Source: CAZLQR01 sp964366455
Lineage (GTDB): Bacteria; Patescibacteriota; Microgenomatia; UBA1406; GWC2-37-13
Direction: 5' to 3'
Assembly: GCA_964366455.1 (NCBI GenBank)
Contig: CAYISZ010000003.1
Location: 1 to 64,000, forward strand
Length of the DNA stretch: 64,000 nucleotides
Part shown: piece by piece, positions 24,249 through 33,089 of the stretch
How positions within the stretch are numbered: the first letter of the stretch is position 1
How the letters are laid out: each line of letters starts with the position of its first letter
The notes under the pieces: generated by a model
What the model was told of the DNA's origin: nothing
Databases searched by the model: none
Seen by the model: the letters and a program-made list of their open reading frames with translations, nothing else
Made by a program: the position numbers and the translations under genes

Positions 24249-26651
24249 CTACTTCGCTCGATGGCCGCCGAACTGATTTCGCAGTGCGTTAATAACCTTT
24301 CCTTGGTAGCTGGGTTTCTTTACGCTTTTCACTCGGGCTTTAATTGAGTCATCAATCACAACAGCCGGAACCCTAAATGCTTTGGCAGCGTCAACTGTCC
24401 AGTCAGCTTCTCCTTTAATTCTCTGGCCAGCGCCACCTCCACCAGATCCTGTCGAGCCCGACAATTCTGATAAATCGTTCCCGTGCATTCGATATGCCGC
24501 CTCTAGCCAATTTGTGAGTCTTGACTCAATTACACTACCATGATTATAAATCTGAGCTGTTTTTTTGAGATCCATTTTAAATGGCCCATCATGAAGTACA
24601 TGAAATCCCTCTGCAAGAGCTTGCATCATTCCATACTCAATTCCATTGTGAACCATCTTCGCAAAATGCCCTGCTCCAACACCCTCAAAGAACATGACAC
24701 CCGATGGCACTGCTAAGTCATGAAGTAATCGTAAATGTTTTTCGTAAAGTTCTTTGCTACCACCAACCATAAGACAACCGCCCAGCAATGCACCGGATGG
24801 TCCACCGGAGAATCCCACATCCATAAAATGGATCCCTTGTTTTGCAAGTATTGCGCTTCTCCGAACAGCATCTTTGTAATTTCCGTTTGCGGCATCGATG
24901 ACCACGTCGCCTTTTCGTAAATATTTCAAAAGCTCACCAAGTATTTCATCAATAACTTTTCCTGCAGGAAGCATGAGCCATATGACGCGCGGTTTGTCAG
25001 TTAATTTTTTAACAAGATCCTCAACGGTGTTCGCTACAACCATTCCACTTTTCTTCAATTCCTGACTAACAGACGCAGTTCTATTCCACCCAACTATTCT
25101 CCATTTCTTCCCTAGAAGATTGCGTACGATGTTCGCCCCCATCTTTCCAAGACCGATTACCCCAATCTCATTTTGTTTGCGAAACTCCACCCTTACCTCT
25201 TCTGTAGCAGATGATCCATATCGTACTTTTAATTGTTTTACCATGCTGTCAGTATCGACCTGATACTTTTCCAATGGTACTTTATTCTTCTCCCAAGTTC
25301 TAGTGATAGGATCTATGAATTTCCACATCGACTTCACCTCGCTGGTGCTTACAAACAAAATTTGGTTTCCTTCAATGCAGTCTAATAGAAGCTTTTCATA
25401 CTCTTCTACGTATTGACCCGACCTTCTCCGCTTCCTATAGGTAAAATTAATCTTTCGTTTCTCTACTCGCATGTCTAATCCGGGTTTTTTTGCAAGGAAG
25501 TGAATTTCAATCTTTTCTTCTGGTTCAAGGGAGAAGATAAGTACGTCTTTAATGTGTTTTTTTCCAGGTGGACAGAGGCACGGAGATGAGTGCTTAAATG
25601 TTATTGCGATATCTTTTATTTGGTGTTTTAGTCGTTTCCCTGATGTCATGATAATTGGTACGCTTTGCCATCGAGGTGAATCAAGGAATGCTCTAACACG
25701 AAAGAAAGTTTCGGTATGTGAATTCTTTTTTACACCAGAAATTGCGCGGTATCCAGAGTGCTGTGCGCGAACAGTATGTTCAAGAATTTCAGATTGTGAG
25801 GGCGGAATTAGGCACTTTAGAATTTCATTTCTCTTCTCACGAATTTCGTCAGCGCCAAAACTTGTTGGATGGTCCATTGCCACGAGAGATAACATCTGTA
25901 AAAGATGGTTTTGTCCCATATCGCGAAGTGCTCCTACTCCATCGTAAAAAACTCCACGCTTCTCCACGCCAATTTTTTCTAAAAGTCGTATTGAGATTTT
26001 TTCAATGTATTCATTGCTCCAGCTCTGCTCAAAAATATTATTAGAAAATCTAAAGCTTAAAATGTTCTGCAACATCTCTTTGGCTAGATAGTGATCAATT
26101 CTATATATCTGCTCCTCTTTAAATAGTTGGGCTAACTTCAGATCTAATCGCTCCGCTGTAGCAGCGTCCTTTCCAAATGGTTTCTCAACTATTACCCTCG
26201 TCCATCCTTCATCTGGCCCACATGGGATTGTTAGTCCTGAGTCATGAAGATGTTGAAATATTGTCTGATAGTGCTCTGGAGGAACTGCTGTATAAAATAA
26301 TTTGTTTGAGCAGACTTTCCACTCCTCATCTACACGACCTAGATCTTTAGCTAGCGACTTGTAATCGATTAGTGATTCGAATTTACCTTGATTGTAAAAA
26401 AATCTCTTCAGAAAATCATTAAGGACTTTTTTATTTATTTTGATGTGCTTATTTGTTAATATAATCCGTGAAACGTGAAGCCTAAATTGGTCGTCAGTCA
26501 TTGGTCTACGCGCATATCCAATTACACGAAAGAGTTTGGGGAGTTTGTTTTTTGTAAATAAATTAAAGAGTGCTGGAGTGATTTTTTTGGTCATCAAATC
26601 CCCAGTGGCACCAAAGACTACTAGCGCTGTAGGTATGTTATTCGCCACCAT
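24249..26651 (-). CDS. Fused glucose-6-phosphate dehydrogenase and 6-phosphogluconate dehydrogenase
   Basis: 800 residues in one frame. Residues 1 to about 485 are Zwf: VVFGATGDLMTKK for NADP, EKPFGKD and RIDHYLAKEMLQN (active-site His; Ala for the usual Gly). From about residue 495 a complete 6PGDH begins: IGVIGLGKMGANIV, FMDVGFSGGPSGA and GHFAKMVHNGIEYGMMQA with the catalytic Lys. It joins the two dehydrogenases of the oxidative pentose phosphate pathway; no 6-phosphogluconolactonase gene is seen here. TATAAT ends 6 nt before the ATG at 26651 and overlaps the aldolase stop. Confidence 0.93.
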   Translation of the reverse strand: MVANNIPTALVVFGATGDLMTKKITPALFNLFTKNKLPKLFRVIGYARRPMTDDQFRLHVSRIILTNKHIKINKKVLNDFLKRFFYNQGKFESLIDYKSLAKDLGRVDEEWKVCSNKLFYTAVPPEHYQTIFQHLHDSGLTIPCGPDEGWTRVIVEKPFGKDAATAERLDLKLAQLFKEEQIYRIDHYLAKEMLQNILSFRFSNNIFEQSWSNEYIEKISIRLLEKIGVEKRGVFYDGVGALRDMGQNHLLQMLSLVAMDHPTSFGADEIREKRNEILKCLIPPSQSEILEHTVRAQHSGYRAISGVKKNSHTETFFRVRAFLDSPRWQSVPIIMTSGKRLKHQIKDIAITFKHSSPCLCPPGKKHIKDVLIFSLEPEEKIEIHFLAKKPGLDMRVEKRKINFTYRKRRRSGQYVEEYEKLLLDCIEGNQILFVSTSEVKSMWKFIDPITRTWEKNKVPLEKYQVDTDSMVKQLKVRYGSSATEEVRVEFRKQNEIGVIGLGKMGANIVRNLLGKKWRIVGWNRTASVSQELKKSGMVVANTVEDLVKKLTDKPRVIWLMLPAGKVIDEILGELLKYLRKGDVVIDAANGNYKDAVRRSAILAKQGIHFMDVGFSGGPSGALLGGCLMVGGSKELYEKHLRLLHDLAVPSGVMFFEGVGAGHFAKMVHNGIEYGMMQALAEGFHVLHDGPFKMDLKKTAQIYNHGSVIESRLTNWLEAAYRMHGNDLSELSGSTGSGGGGAGQRIKGEADWTVDAAKAFRVPAVVIDDSIKARVKSVKKPSYQGKVINALRNQFGGHRAK

Positions 26652-26658
26652 CGCAGTA

Positions 26659-27648
26659 TTATAGCTTACCGCTTCTTGCAAGGCTACATTGTTGTGCGCT
26701 TTTGAAGAGTGCTTTCTGGGCAGCTGCACGATGCGTTGAGTCGTCTAGTTGACCTGCTAGAGCATTTAATGCGGCGCTCTGAAGTCCTCGGCCAAAAGAA
26801 AAGCTTAGCTCCCATGGCTTAACTTGACCTTTGTTCATTTCGTTTAAATTTTTAGCTGCATCCTCATCGCTTTGTCCGCCTGATAAAAATACGATGCCGG
26901 GAACGTCTTTTGGCACCACTCCCATAAAACATTTAAGAGTTTTTCTAGCCACCTCTTCTGTAGTAGAGGGTGTTAGAGAGTCTACGCCAGCGATAACCAT
27001 ATTTGGTTTCAATAGCATTCCTTTTAGATTTACTCCTGCGTTTTTCAACTCCTCAAACACAAATTGCAAAGTTCTATTGGTCACATCAAAACATTTTCCA
27101 ATTGAATGGCCTCCATCCATCAATACTTCTGGTTCAACAATTGGAACCATTTTTTTCTTTTGAGACAGCCGTGCAAACTCAGCCAATCGTTTGGCATTCT
27201 CTCGTATACATTCGTCTGTTGGGATTTTTTTCCCTATTTTTATTACCCCTCGCCACTTAGTGAACTGCGCACCTAGCTCAGCATATTCGGCCAGTCTTAC
27301 TTCAAGACCATCTAGCCCGTTTGTTATCGACTCATCGTTACCATAAGATTCAGTTCCCTGATCCACTTTTATACCTGGCGCAATACCACGAGCAGTTAAT
27401 AGTTCTGTGAAAAGAGCTCCGTCCAAACCATTTTGCCTAAAGGTCTCATCGAACAAGATTACGCCACTTATGAATGGTTCTATTCCAGGAGTAGTAAAGA
27501 GAAGATCTCTGTATGAGCGCCTTTTGTCTTCTGTATTTGGGATACTATATCTCTCAAATCGCTTACCAATAGTTCCGGTGCTTTCATCGGCCGCTAAAAT
27601 TCCTTTTCCTGGAGCTACAAGTCTTTGGGCGATTGCTTCAATACTCAT
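26659..27648 (-). CDS. Fructose-bisphosphate aldolase class I
   Basis: 329 residues. GKGILAADESTGTIGKRF and GMLLKPNMV (Schiff-base Lys) identify the metal-free class I enzyme, which splits or forms fructose 1,6-bisphosphate. The ATG at 27648 is preferred: a TTG at 27687 is the -35 box TTGACT, 17 nt from TAAAAT (27659-27664). The fused zwf-gnd gene starts 7 nt after its stop. Confidence 0.93.
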   Translation of the reverse strand: MSIEAIAQRLVAPGKGILAADESTGTIGKRFERYSIPNTEDKRRSYRDLLFTTPGIEPFISGVILFDETFRQNGLDGALFTELLTARGIAPGIKVDQGTESYGNDESITNGLDGLEVRLAEYAELGAQFTKWRGVIKIGKKIPTDECIRENAKRLAEFARLSQKKKMVPIVEPEVLMDGGHSIGKCFDVTNRTLQFVFEELKNAGVNLKGMLLKPNMVIAGVDSLTPSTTEEVARKTLKCFMGVVPKDVPGIVFLSGGQSDEDAAKNLNEMNKGQVKPWELSFSFGRGLQSAALNALAGQLDDSTHRAAAQKALFKSAQQCSLARSGKL

Positions 27649-27687
27649 ATTTGAACAGATTTTAGTAGCCTGATATACTAAAGTCAA

Positions 27688-28164
27688 ATGAAAATTTTGA
27701 TTGTTTTTGCTACGTACTCTGGAAGCACAAGAATTGTTGGAGGCCTTATCGAATCTACACTAAAAAAGGATCACGAGGTCTCCTCTTTCAGCGTTTTTGA
27801 TTTCGATCCAATGAAGTTTAGAGACTTCGACTTCATAATTCTGGGCTCAAACTCATGGTTTGAGCAAAAAGAAGAGGGCCAGATGAACAGTGGCTTTCAT
27901 GCACTGAAGGATAAACTCAAACCCGATAGTTTCAAGGGTAAAAAATTTGCAATCTACGCGTTAGGCGACTCCAATCTCTATCACAACACCTTTTGTAAAG
28001 CAGCCGACCATCTTGAGAAGTTAGTAAGAGAGTTTGGTGGGGACGCTGTGGTACCACCGCTTAAGGTAGATAGATATTATTTTGACGAAGAAGGCAGTGA
28101 ACCGAAGGTTATTGAATGGGCAGAGGGATTAAATCAATTTTTGAAGCAACAACAAAGTCGTTGA
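27688..28164 (+). CDS. Flavodoxin
   Basis: 158 residues. The FMN phosphate loop ATYSGSTRIV is at residues 8-17, then GSNSWFEQ and YALGDSNLYHNTFC. It is a one- or two-electron carrier. TATACT (27674-27679) lies 8 nt before the ATG, inside the promoter spacer of the divergent aldolase gene. Its last 56 bp overlap the convergent pterin dehydratase-like gene. Confidence 0.9.
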   Translation: MKILIVFATYSGSTRIVGGLIESTLKKDHEVSSFSVFDFDPMKFRDFDFIILGSNSWFEQKEEGQMNSGFHALKDKLKPDSFKGKKFAIYALGDSNLYHNTFCKAADHLEKLVREFGGDAVVPPLKVDRYYFDEEGSEPKVIEWAEGLNQFLKQQQSR

Positions 28165-28474
28165 TCGATAGTCCTTTGATTGCGTGTGTTGATAGCGTAA
28201 CTCTCACTTTATTCCATCCGTGAAGATATATATCTGGGTGATGTCCTTCAGACTCCGCTATCTCACCGGTCTTATTAACAAATGCCAATGTCTCTTTAAA
28301 ATCCTTGAACTTGTAGTCTCGTTCTAATGACTTTTCATCATCGGCAACGGTCCAGTCCTTAACTATCTCAAGATAAGGCGCGAACTCCGTTCGTGTTAAA
28401 GGGTCTACTCCTCCTTCACATGGTACGCAATGGCCTTTTGAAAGATGGTTGGCCGGAATTAAATCTTGCTTCAT
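28109..28474 (-). CDS. Pterin-4a-carbinolamine dehydratase-like protein
   Basis: 121 residues. The signature EGHHPDIYLHGWNKV with the paired His, and the ending STHAIKGLSINDFVVASKID, match the PCD/DCoH family. In genomes without aromatic amino acid hydroxylases its role is uncertain and may concern molybdopterin or folate-like compounds. It overlaps mscL by 4 bp and the facing flavodoxin gene by 56 bp. Confidence 0.9.
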   Translation of the reverse strand: MKQDLIPANHLSKGHCVPCEGGVDPLTRTEFAPYLEIVKDWTVADDEKSLERDYKFKDFKETLAFVNKTGEIAESEGHHPDIYLHGWNKVRVTLSTHAIKGLSINDFVVASKIDLIPLPIQ

Positions 28475-28776
28475 TTATCCTTATTTTTCTCCAACTTATC
28501 GAGACGAAATATTTTTACTCCAAAATAGACTACAAAGGCCACTATGACGAAATCGATAAGCGTGGAGATAAAATGCCCCCAGAGAATCGTGGCCGATCCT
28601 ACTTTAAATGAAGCCGACTGAAGTCCTTTTGTAAAACCAAGAAGAAGTCCGATTAATGGATTGACTACGTCGCTTACAAGCGAAGTAACCAGCTTCGATA
28701 CTGATCCACCTAAGATAAATCCGACAGCCAATCCAACAACTCCCTTCTCTCTAATAAACTCGATGAATCCTTTCAT
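28471..28776 (-). CDS. mscL: Large-conductance mechanosensitive channel
   Basis: 101 residues with two membrane helices. FIREKGVVGLAVGFILGGSVSKLVTSLVSDVVNPLIG is the pore helix region, broken here only for description, and FISTLIDFVIVAFVVYF the second. It opens under osmotic downshock. It is shorter than the usual 130-140 residues, mostly at the loop and C terminus. Confidence 0.93.
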   Translation of the reverse strand: MKGFIEFIREKGVVGLAVGFILGGSVSKLVTSLVSDVVNPLIGLLLGFTKGLQSASFKVGSATILWGHFISTLIDFVIVAFVVYFGVKIFRLDKLEKNKDK

Positions 28777-28841
28777 ACAAAAAACAGTATACCAAAAACT
28801 GATATACGACTCATCGAAATAGCAACTAAACTACGGCAATC

Positions 28842-29048
28842 TTACTTTGAGCAAGTTTTGCAGTCGTTTTTGTGAGTTGCCATCATATATAGACCGGACG
28901 CTCCAACTAGAACATATACCATCTGTCCAAGCTGTGAACCTGCGCCGAAAACCATATCAACAACGTTAAATTGAAATAACGCTACTGTTCCCCAGGTAAC
29001 TGAGCCAACGACCATTAATAAGAAAGCAACCATGTGTAACCATTTCAT
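28842..29048 (-). CDS. DUF378 family membrane protein
   Basis: 68 residues with two membrane helices (about 5-25 and 38-58) and a CKTC pair at the end. WGTVALFQFNVVDMVFG fits DUF378. The start has a good Shine-Dalgarno (GGAAGGTGAT, 6 nt from the ATG), one of few in the window, suggesting strong translation. Confidence 0.85.
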   Translation of the reverse strand: MKWLHMVAFLLMVVGSVTWGTVALFQFNVVDMVFGAGSQLGQMVYVLVGASGLYMMATHKNDCKTCSK

Positions 29049-29215
29049 GTAGTATCACCTTCCTTTCTGTGAGTCATACTCAATTTGATAGTAACAGAAT
29101 ATAAACTATCATGCAATAACACCTTCTCGCTTCAGAAACAGGAGAAATTAGAAGTTTTTTTTGATATAATAGAGCTGTACATTCGTCAATTCTTCCTTCG
29201 GAAAGAACAACGTAT

Positions 29216-31054
29216 ATGAATATCAGAAATATAGCTATTATTGCTCACGTGGATCATGGTAAGACCACCCTTGTCGATGCAATATTAAAGCAGTCACACA
29301 CATTCAGAGAAAACCAAAGAGAGATGGGACAAGAACTTCTTATGGACTCCAATGATCTTGAGCGCGAAAAAGGAATCACAATTCTTGCCAAGAACACGAG
29401 TATCCACTATAAAGACGAAAAAATTAACATCATCGATACACCTGGACATGCAGACTTTGGAAGTGAAGTAGAGCGCATTTTGAATATGGCAAGCGCCGCA
29501 CTTCTTCTAGTTGATGCGGCCGAAGGTCCTCTCCCCCAGACACGTTTTGTCCTTAAAAAAGCACTCGAATCAAATCTAAAAATAATTCTTTTCATAAACA
29601 AGATTGATAAAAAAGATGCGCGACCAGTTGAGGTTCTTCATGAGGTCGAGTCATTATTTCTAGAACTTGCCGATCATGCAGATATCCTAAACTTCACCAC
29701 AATGTACGGTGTAGGTCGTGATGGAAAAGCCTTCAGGGAACTCCCAGAACACTACGATGCAAATACACCAGGAGATCTAACCCCTCTACTGGACTTAATC
29801 ATTGAAGAGGTGGAAAACGCTTCTAAAGATGAAGATAAACCATTTCAGATGCTCATCTCAACCTTAGACCATGATTCATATGTTGGCAGAATTTGTATCG
29901 GAAAAATTACGCGAGGAGTTCTTAAGAAGGGAATGAAGGTAGCTTTGGTTGACGAAACGGGTACGCTAGGTACATATAACGCAACAAAGTTATTCACAAG
30001 TTATGGACTACAACGACAGGAAGTAGAAGAACTTCGAGCCGGCGATATTGCTGCCTTAGCAGGTATTCCAGAATTAACAATTGGCCAAACCGTCACCGAT
30101 CCAGCAACTCCTGATTGGCTACCACCAATTAAAGTCGAGGAGCCAACCATTAAGATTAAAATTGGCCCAAATACCAGTCCTTTCGCAGGTCGGGAAGGAA
30201 CCTTTGTAACAACAAGACAGATCAAAGACAGACTACTTAAAGAATTAGAGACAAATCTTGGTCTTAAGTTTGAGTTGGACCCAGTCTCTAGCTCATACAT
30301 AATAAGTGGTAGAGGAGAACTTCATCTTGCGGTTTTGATTGAGACAATGAAACGCGAAGGATTCGAACTTCAGGTCTCAAAACCTCAGGTAATTTTTAAG
30401 GAAGTTGAAGGCCAAAAATGCGAACCTTATGAGGAGCTCACTATTGATGTTCAAAAAGATTACATGGGTGCGGTTACGGACGAAATAGGTAAAAGAAAAG
30501 GAAAGTTGATAAATATGCACACCGTTGGCGACACTAACATGCGCTTAATCTACAAGATTTCAAGTCGTAACTTAATCGGTGTCAGAAGTAAATTGCTAAC
30601 TGCCACAAGAGGAACAGCGGTGATGAATACTTATCTTCTAGGTTATGAACCAGTTGGTACATATATGGAGAATGTGCGAAACGGTGCTCTTATCTCAACT
30701 CAGTCTGGCGAAACAATGGCTTATGGACTTGGGTTTGCACAGGAAAGAGGATCGATGTTTTACGGTCCTCAGGTTAAAGTATATGAGGGAATGGTTGTGG
30801 GAATGGCTAACCAAGATAAAGATATTGAAGTAAATGTATGTAAAGCAAAACAACTTTCAAATAATCGCTCTTCTGGAGAAGGAGTTAAGGTAATTCTAGA
30901 ACCCCCAACGGTCCTAAGCCTTGAACAGTATCTAGACATCATTGGAGACGATGAACTACTTGAGGTAACGCCAAAAAGTTTAAGACTTCGCAAGCAATAC
31001 TTAACTCTTACTCAACGTCGTGTAGAAAGTCGTCGCGCAGCTTCTTCGAAATAA
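29216..31054 (+). CDS. typA: Translational GTPase TypA/BipA
   Basis: 612 residues. G1 AHVDHGKTT, ERERGITI-like DLEREKGITI, DTPGHADFG and NKIDK form the EF-G-like GTPase, followed by the BipA-specific C-terminal half (QERGSMFYGPQ, CKAKQLSNNR, SLRLRKQYL). It binds ribosomes and aids assembly under stress. TATAAT lies at 29165-29170, leaving a leader of about 39 nt with a small TTCTTCC-TTC-GGAAAGAA hairpin. Confidence 0.97.
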   Translation: MNIRNIAIIAHVDHGKTTLVDAILKQSHTFRENQREMGQELLMDSNDLEREKGITILAKNTSIHYKDEKINIIDTPGHADFGSEVERILNMASAALLLVDAAEGPLPQTRFVLKKALESNLKIILFINKIDKKDARPVEVLHEVESLFLELADHADILNFTTMYGVGRDGKAFRELPEHYDANTPGDLTPLLDLIIEEVENASKDEDKPFQMLISTLDHDSYVGRICIGKITRGVLKKGMKVALVDETGTLGTYNATKLFTSYGLQRQEVEELRAGDIAALAGIPELTIGQTVTDPATPDWLPPIKVEEPTIKIKIGPNTSPFAGREGTFVTTRQIKDRLLKELETNLGLKFELDPVSSSYIISGRGELHLAVLIETMKREGFELQVSKPQVIFKEVEGQKCEPYEELTIDVQKDYMGAVTDEIGKRKGKLINMHTVGDTNMRLIYKISSRNLIGVRSKLLTATRGTAVMNTYLLGYEPVGTYMENVRNGALISTQSGETMAYGLGFAQERGSMFYGPQVKVYEGMVVGMANQDKDIEVNVCKAKQLSNNRSSGEGVKVILEPPTVLSLEQYLDIIGDDELLEVTPKSLRLRKQYLTLTQRRVESRRAASSK

Positions 31055-31110
31055 CGGAGTTCTTCTGTTCGCCTCAATCACGCCAAAATAGGCGTATACT
31101 TAGAGTACAA

Positions 31111-31296
31111 ATGTTGTTTAGAGCTAAGGAAAAAACAAAAGCAAAAATTATTTGCCCTTTCTGTAAAAGCGAGATCTTCTCCGCACACAAGACAGAAATT
31201 TTTTACCAGAGCAGTTGGATAAATGGTTGTAATGATTGCTTCGCTCTTTCGATTAGCTCAGTAACAGGAAAAGAATTCCAGTCTAAGATCTATTAG
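31111..31296 (+). CDS. Small zinc-ribbon protein
   Basis: 61 residues. A CPFC pair and a later CNDC pair, 22 residues apart, should bind one zinc ion. TATACT lies about 10 nt before the ATG. No family recognised. Confidence 0.6.
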   Translation: MLFRAKEKTKAKIICPFCKSEIFSAHKTEIFYQSSWINGCNDCFALSISSVTGKEFQSKIY

Positions 31297-31339
31297 CTCC
31301 CTTGACAGCAGACTCCAATAGTCCTAGTCTAATTCCATA

Positions 31340-31972
31340 ATGTCGTTAGTAGAGACCTCACCCCATCGCTCAGAACCCATGGAGATGGGACACCGCGGCC
31401 CCGTGGTCCTAATACCAGGACTTGCGGAACCAGATTTTTTCTTACAACCTGCAGCAGCATTTCTGGGGAGACATGGTAAGAAGGTTTCTTCCTCTGGGAT
31501 TGGATTTAATTTAGGTAGACTCCGCCACGAAATCGAAACTTCAGAAAGACACCTGAGAGATACAGTGGATAGAAATGAAGAACCTGCCGTTTTGATTGGT
31601 CATAGTATCGGAGGTTTATATGCGAGAGTACTCGCAATTAGAAATCCTGAATATGTACGAGGTGTTATAACGGTTGGTTCACCTTCTCATGAAAATCCCT
31701 CCGCATCAGTAAGACCATTTAATGTAGTTGGAAATAAAATAAGAGTACTTCTTGATAGTATGCTTCGACATTTTATGGAAGAGCTTCAGGAGCCCATGTC
31801 AGAAGGTGTTCTAGAACATCACATCCATTCTCCGTTAGATGTAGTAATTAATCATGCAAAACATTGCACTGATTCTATGAGCGAACACCATCGAGTTTTA
31901 GCTCCAAATCACTTGACATTAATGCTGAACCCATCAATTCTTAGAAAGATCGATAATATTCTGACAATGTGA
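31340..31972 (+). CDS. Alpha/beta hydrolase, lipase-like
   Basis: 210 residues. VLIPGLAEPDFFLQP is the oxyanion region and LIGHSIGGLYARVLA the nucleophile elbow, resembling PGAP1/triacylglycerol lipase-like hydrolases. A late His in LAPNHLTLM could complete the triad. No signal peptide is seen. Substrate unknown. Confidence 0.8.
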   Translation: MSLVETSPHRSEPMEMGHRGPVVLIPGLAEPDFFLQPAAAFLGRHGKKVSSSGIGFNLGRLRHEIETSERHLRDTVDRNEEPAVLIGHSIGGLYARVLAIRNPEYVRGVITVGSPSHENPSASVRPFNVVGNKIRVLLDSMLRHFMEELQEPMSEGVLEHHIHSPLDVVINHAKHCTDSMSEHHRVLAPNHLTLMLNPSILRKIDNILTM

Positions 31973-31986
31973 GATGCTTCAAAAGT

Positions 31987-32712
31987 TTACTTAATATCTT
32001 TCATCCAGTCGTGAGCTAGAATTTCTGCCTCACCGCTTTCAATAACTTCAAGAATTTTTTCAGCCACTAGCTGTGGAGAATCGCCCGCGGGTAAAACATT
32101 ATCTCTATCTTGAGGTGCTTCAGTTCTTGGCCCACTCATGACATTTTTTCCAAAGTTAGTATTGGTTATGTAGGGATAGACAACGCTAACCATAATATTG
32201 TCTTTTTCTAATTCTGTTCGAGCAGTAAGAGATATCCCATTTAATGCTCTCTTCAAAGATGAATAAGCGGCAAGGTTGGGAATATTCATTAAAGAAGTTC
32301 CTGAGCTAATATTCACTATCGATCCTTCTCCATTTTTTCTCATATGCGGAATCACTTCTTGCATAAGAACCAATGGTCCTAGTAAATTTATCTGAAAAAG
32401 TTCCGTATACATTTTGGGGTCAATATTCTCAACCGCTATGTCATAACCAAGTCCCGCGTTGTTTATTAAAATGTCTACTCGGCCATAGTGCTCGACAGTT
32501 TTTTTAACCAGATCTTTTACGGCTTCCAAGTCCTTCATATCTGTCTGAACTATAAATGAGTCCTTAAGCTGCTTAGAAAGAGTTTCTAATTTATCTAAGG
32601 AGCGTGCGGCAAGAACTACTTTAGCTCCGTGCTCTGTAAGAATTTTTGCAGTTGCTTCACCAATGCCTGAAGATGCACCGGTAACAATGGCAACTTTATC
32701 TTGAACAATCAT
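31987..32712 (-). CDS. Short-chain dehydrogenase/reductase
   Basis: 241 residues. Cofactor motif TGASSGIGEA, structural NNAG, catalytic Ser in ISSGTS and YSSLK (Tyr and Lys). A typical classical SDR that oxidises or reduces an alcohol or ketone with NAD(P). Its leaderless promoter is part of a dispersed repeat. Confidence 0.92.
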   Translation of the reverse strand: MIVQDKVAIVTGASSGIGEATAKILTEHGAKVVLAARSLDKLETLSKQLKDSFIVQTDMKDLEAVKDLVKKTVEHYGRVDILINNAGLGYDIAVENIDPKMYTELFQINLLGPLVLMQEVIPHMRKNGEGSIVNISSGTSLMNIPNLAAYSSLKRALNGISLTARTELEKDNIMVSVVYPYITNTNFGKNVMSGPRTEAPQDRDNVLPAGDSPQLVAEKILEVIESGEAEILAHDWMKDIK

Positions 32713-32718
32713 GAAGTA

Positions 32719-32775
32719 AGTATATCCTTCGACATTGCTCCCTTCAACTGTGCTCAGGGTAAACAGGACAAGTCA
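32719..32775 (-). repeat. Dispersed repeat carrying a promoter (copy 4)
   Basis: TTGAAG (32742-32747), a 17-nt spacer (GGAGCAATGTCGAAGGA) and TATACT (32719-32724), then 6 nt and the SDR start codon. The outer half matches copy 1 at 5023-5075. Confidence 0.7.
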
Positions 32776-32798
32776 GGACGAAGTATTGAGGCAGAGTC

Positions 32799-33062
32799 TT
32801 ATTTGGACTGCTCGGCTTCCGCCTCGCTTTCCATTTTTTTTAGTCTTGTGTAATAGTCTGGAAATTCATTCAGATGAGCAAGCGCTATTTTACCTGTTGT
32901 TAGAGAATCATCCTGAGTAACGTTCGTGTGTAGGTCGTGCGTTCCATGCTCAAGCTCTACGTCCATCCCCATTCTGAATTGCTCAACGTCGAACTTCGAC
33001 CAATCAATTCCAAGTTGCTCGCCAATAGTTTTAGCTTCATCAGCTGTAAAAGATTTCTTCAC
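32799..33062 (-). CDS. Small hypothetical protein, possibly DUF5661
   Basis: 87 residues, acidic. MDVELEHGTHDLHTNVTQDD and KIALAHLNEFPDYYTRLKKME resemble a small conserved family (I believe DUF5661) with no known function. The start codon is GTG at 33062; TAGAAT ends 6 nt before it, making this a leaderless GTG start. Confidence 0.65.
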   Translation of the reverse strand: MKKSFTADEAKTIGEQLGIDWSKFDVEQFRMGMDVELEHGTHDLHTNVTQDDSLTTGKIALAHLNEFPDYYTRLKKMESEAEAEQSK

Positions 33063-33089
33063 GATTCAATTCTAGCAGATTTAGGGAAA

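Noticed and set aside
27649..27687. TTG start for the aldolase
   Set aside because: It is the TTGACT -35 box; TAAAAT follows at 17 nt and the ATG at 27648 begins the conserved protein.
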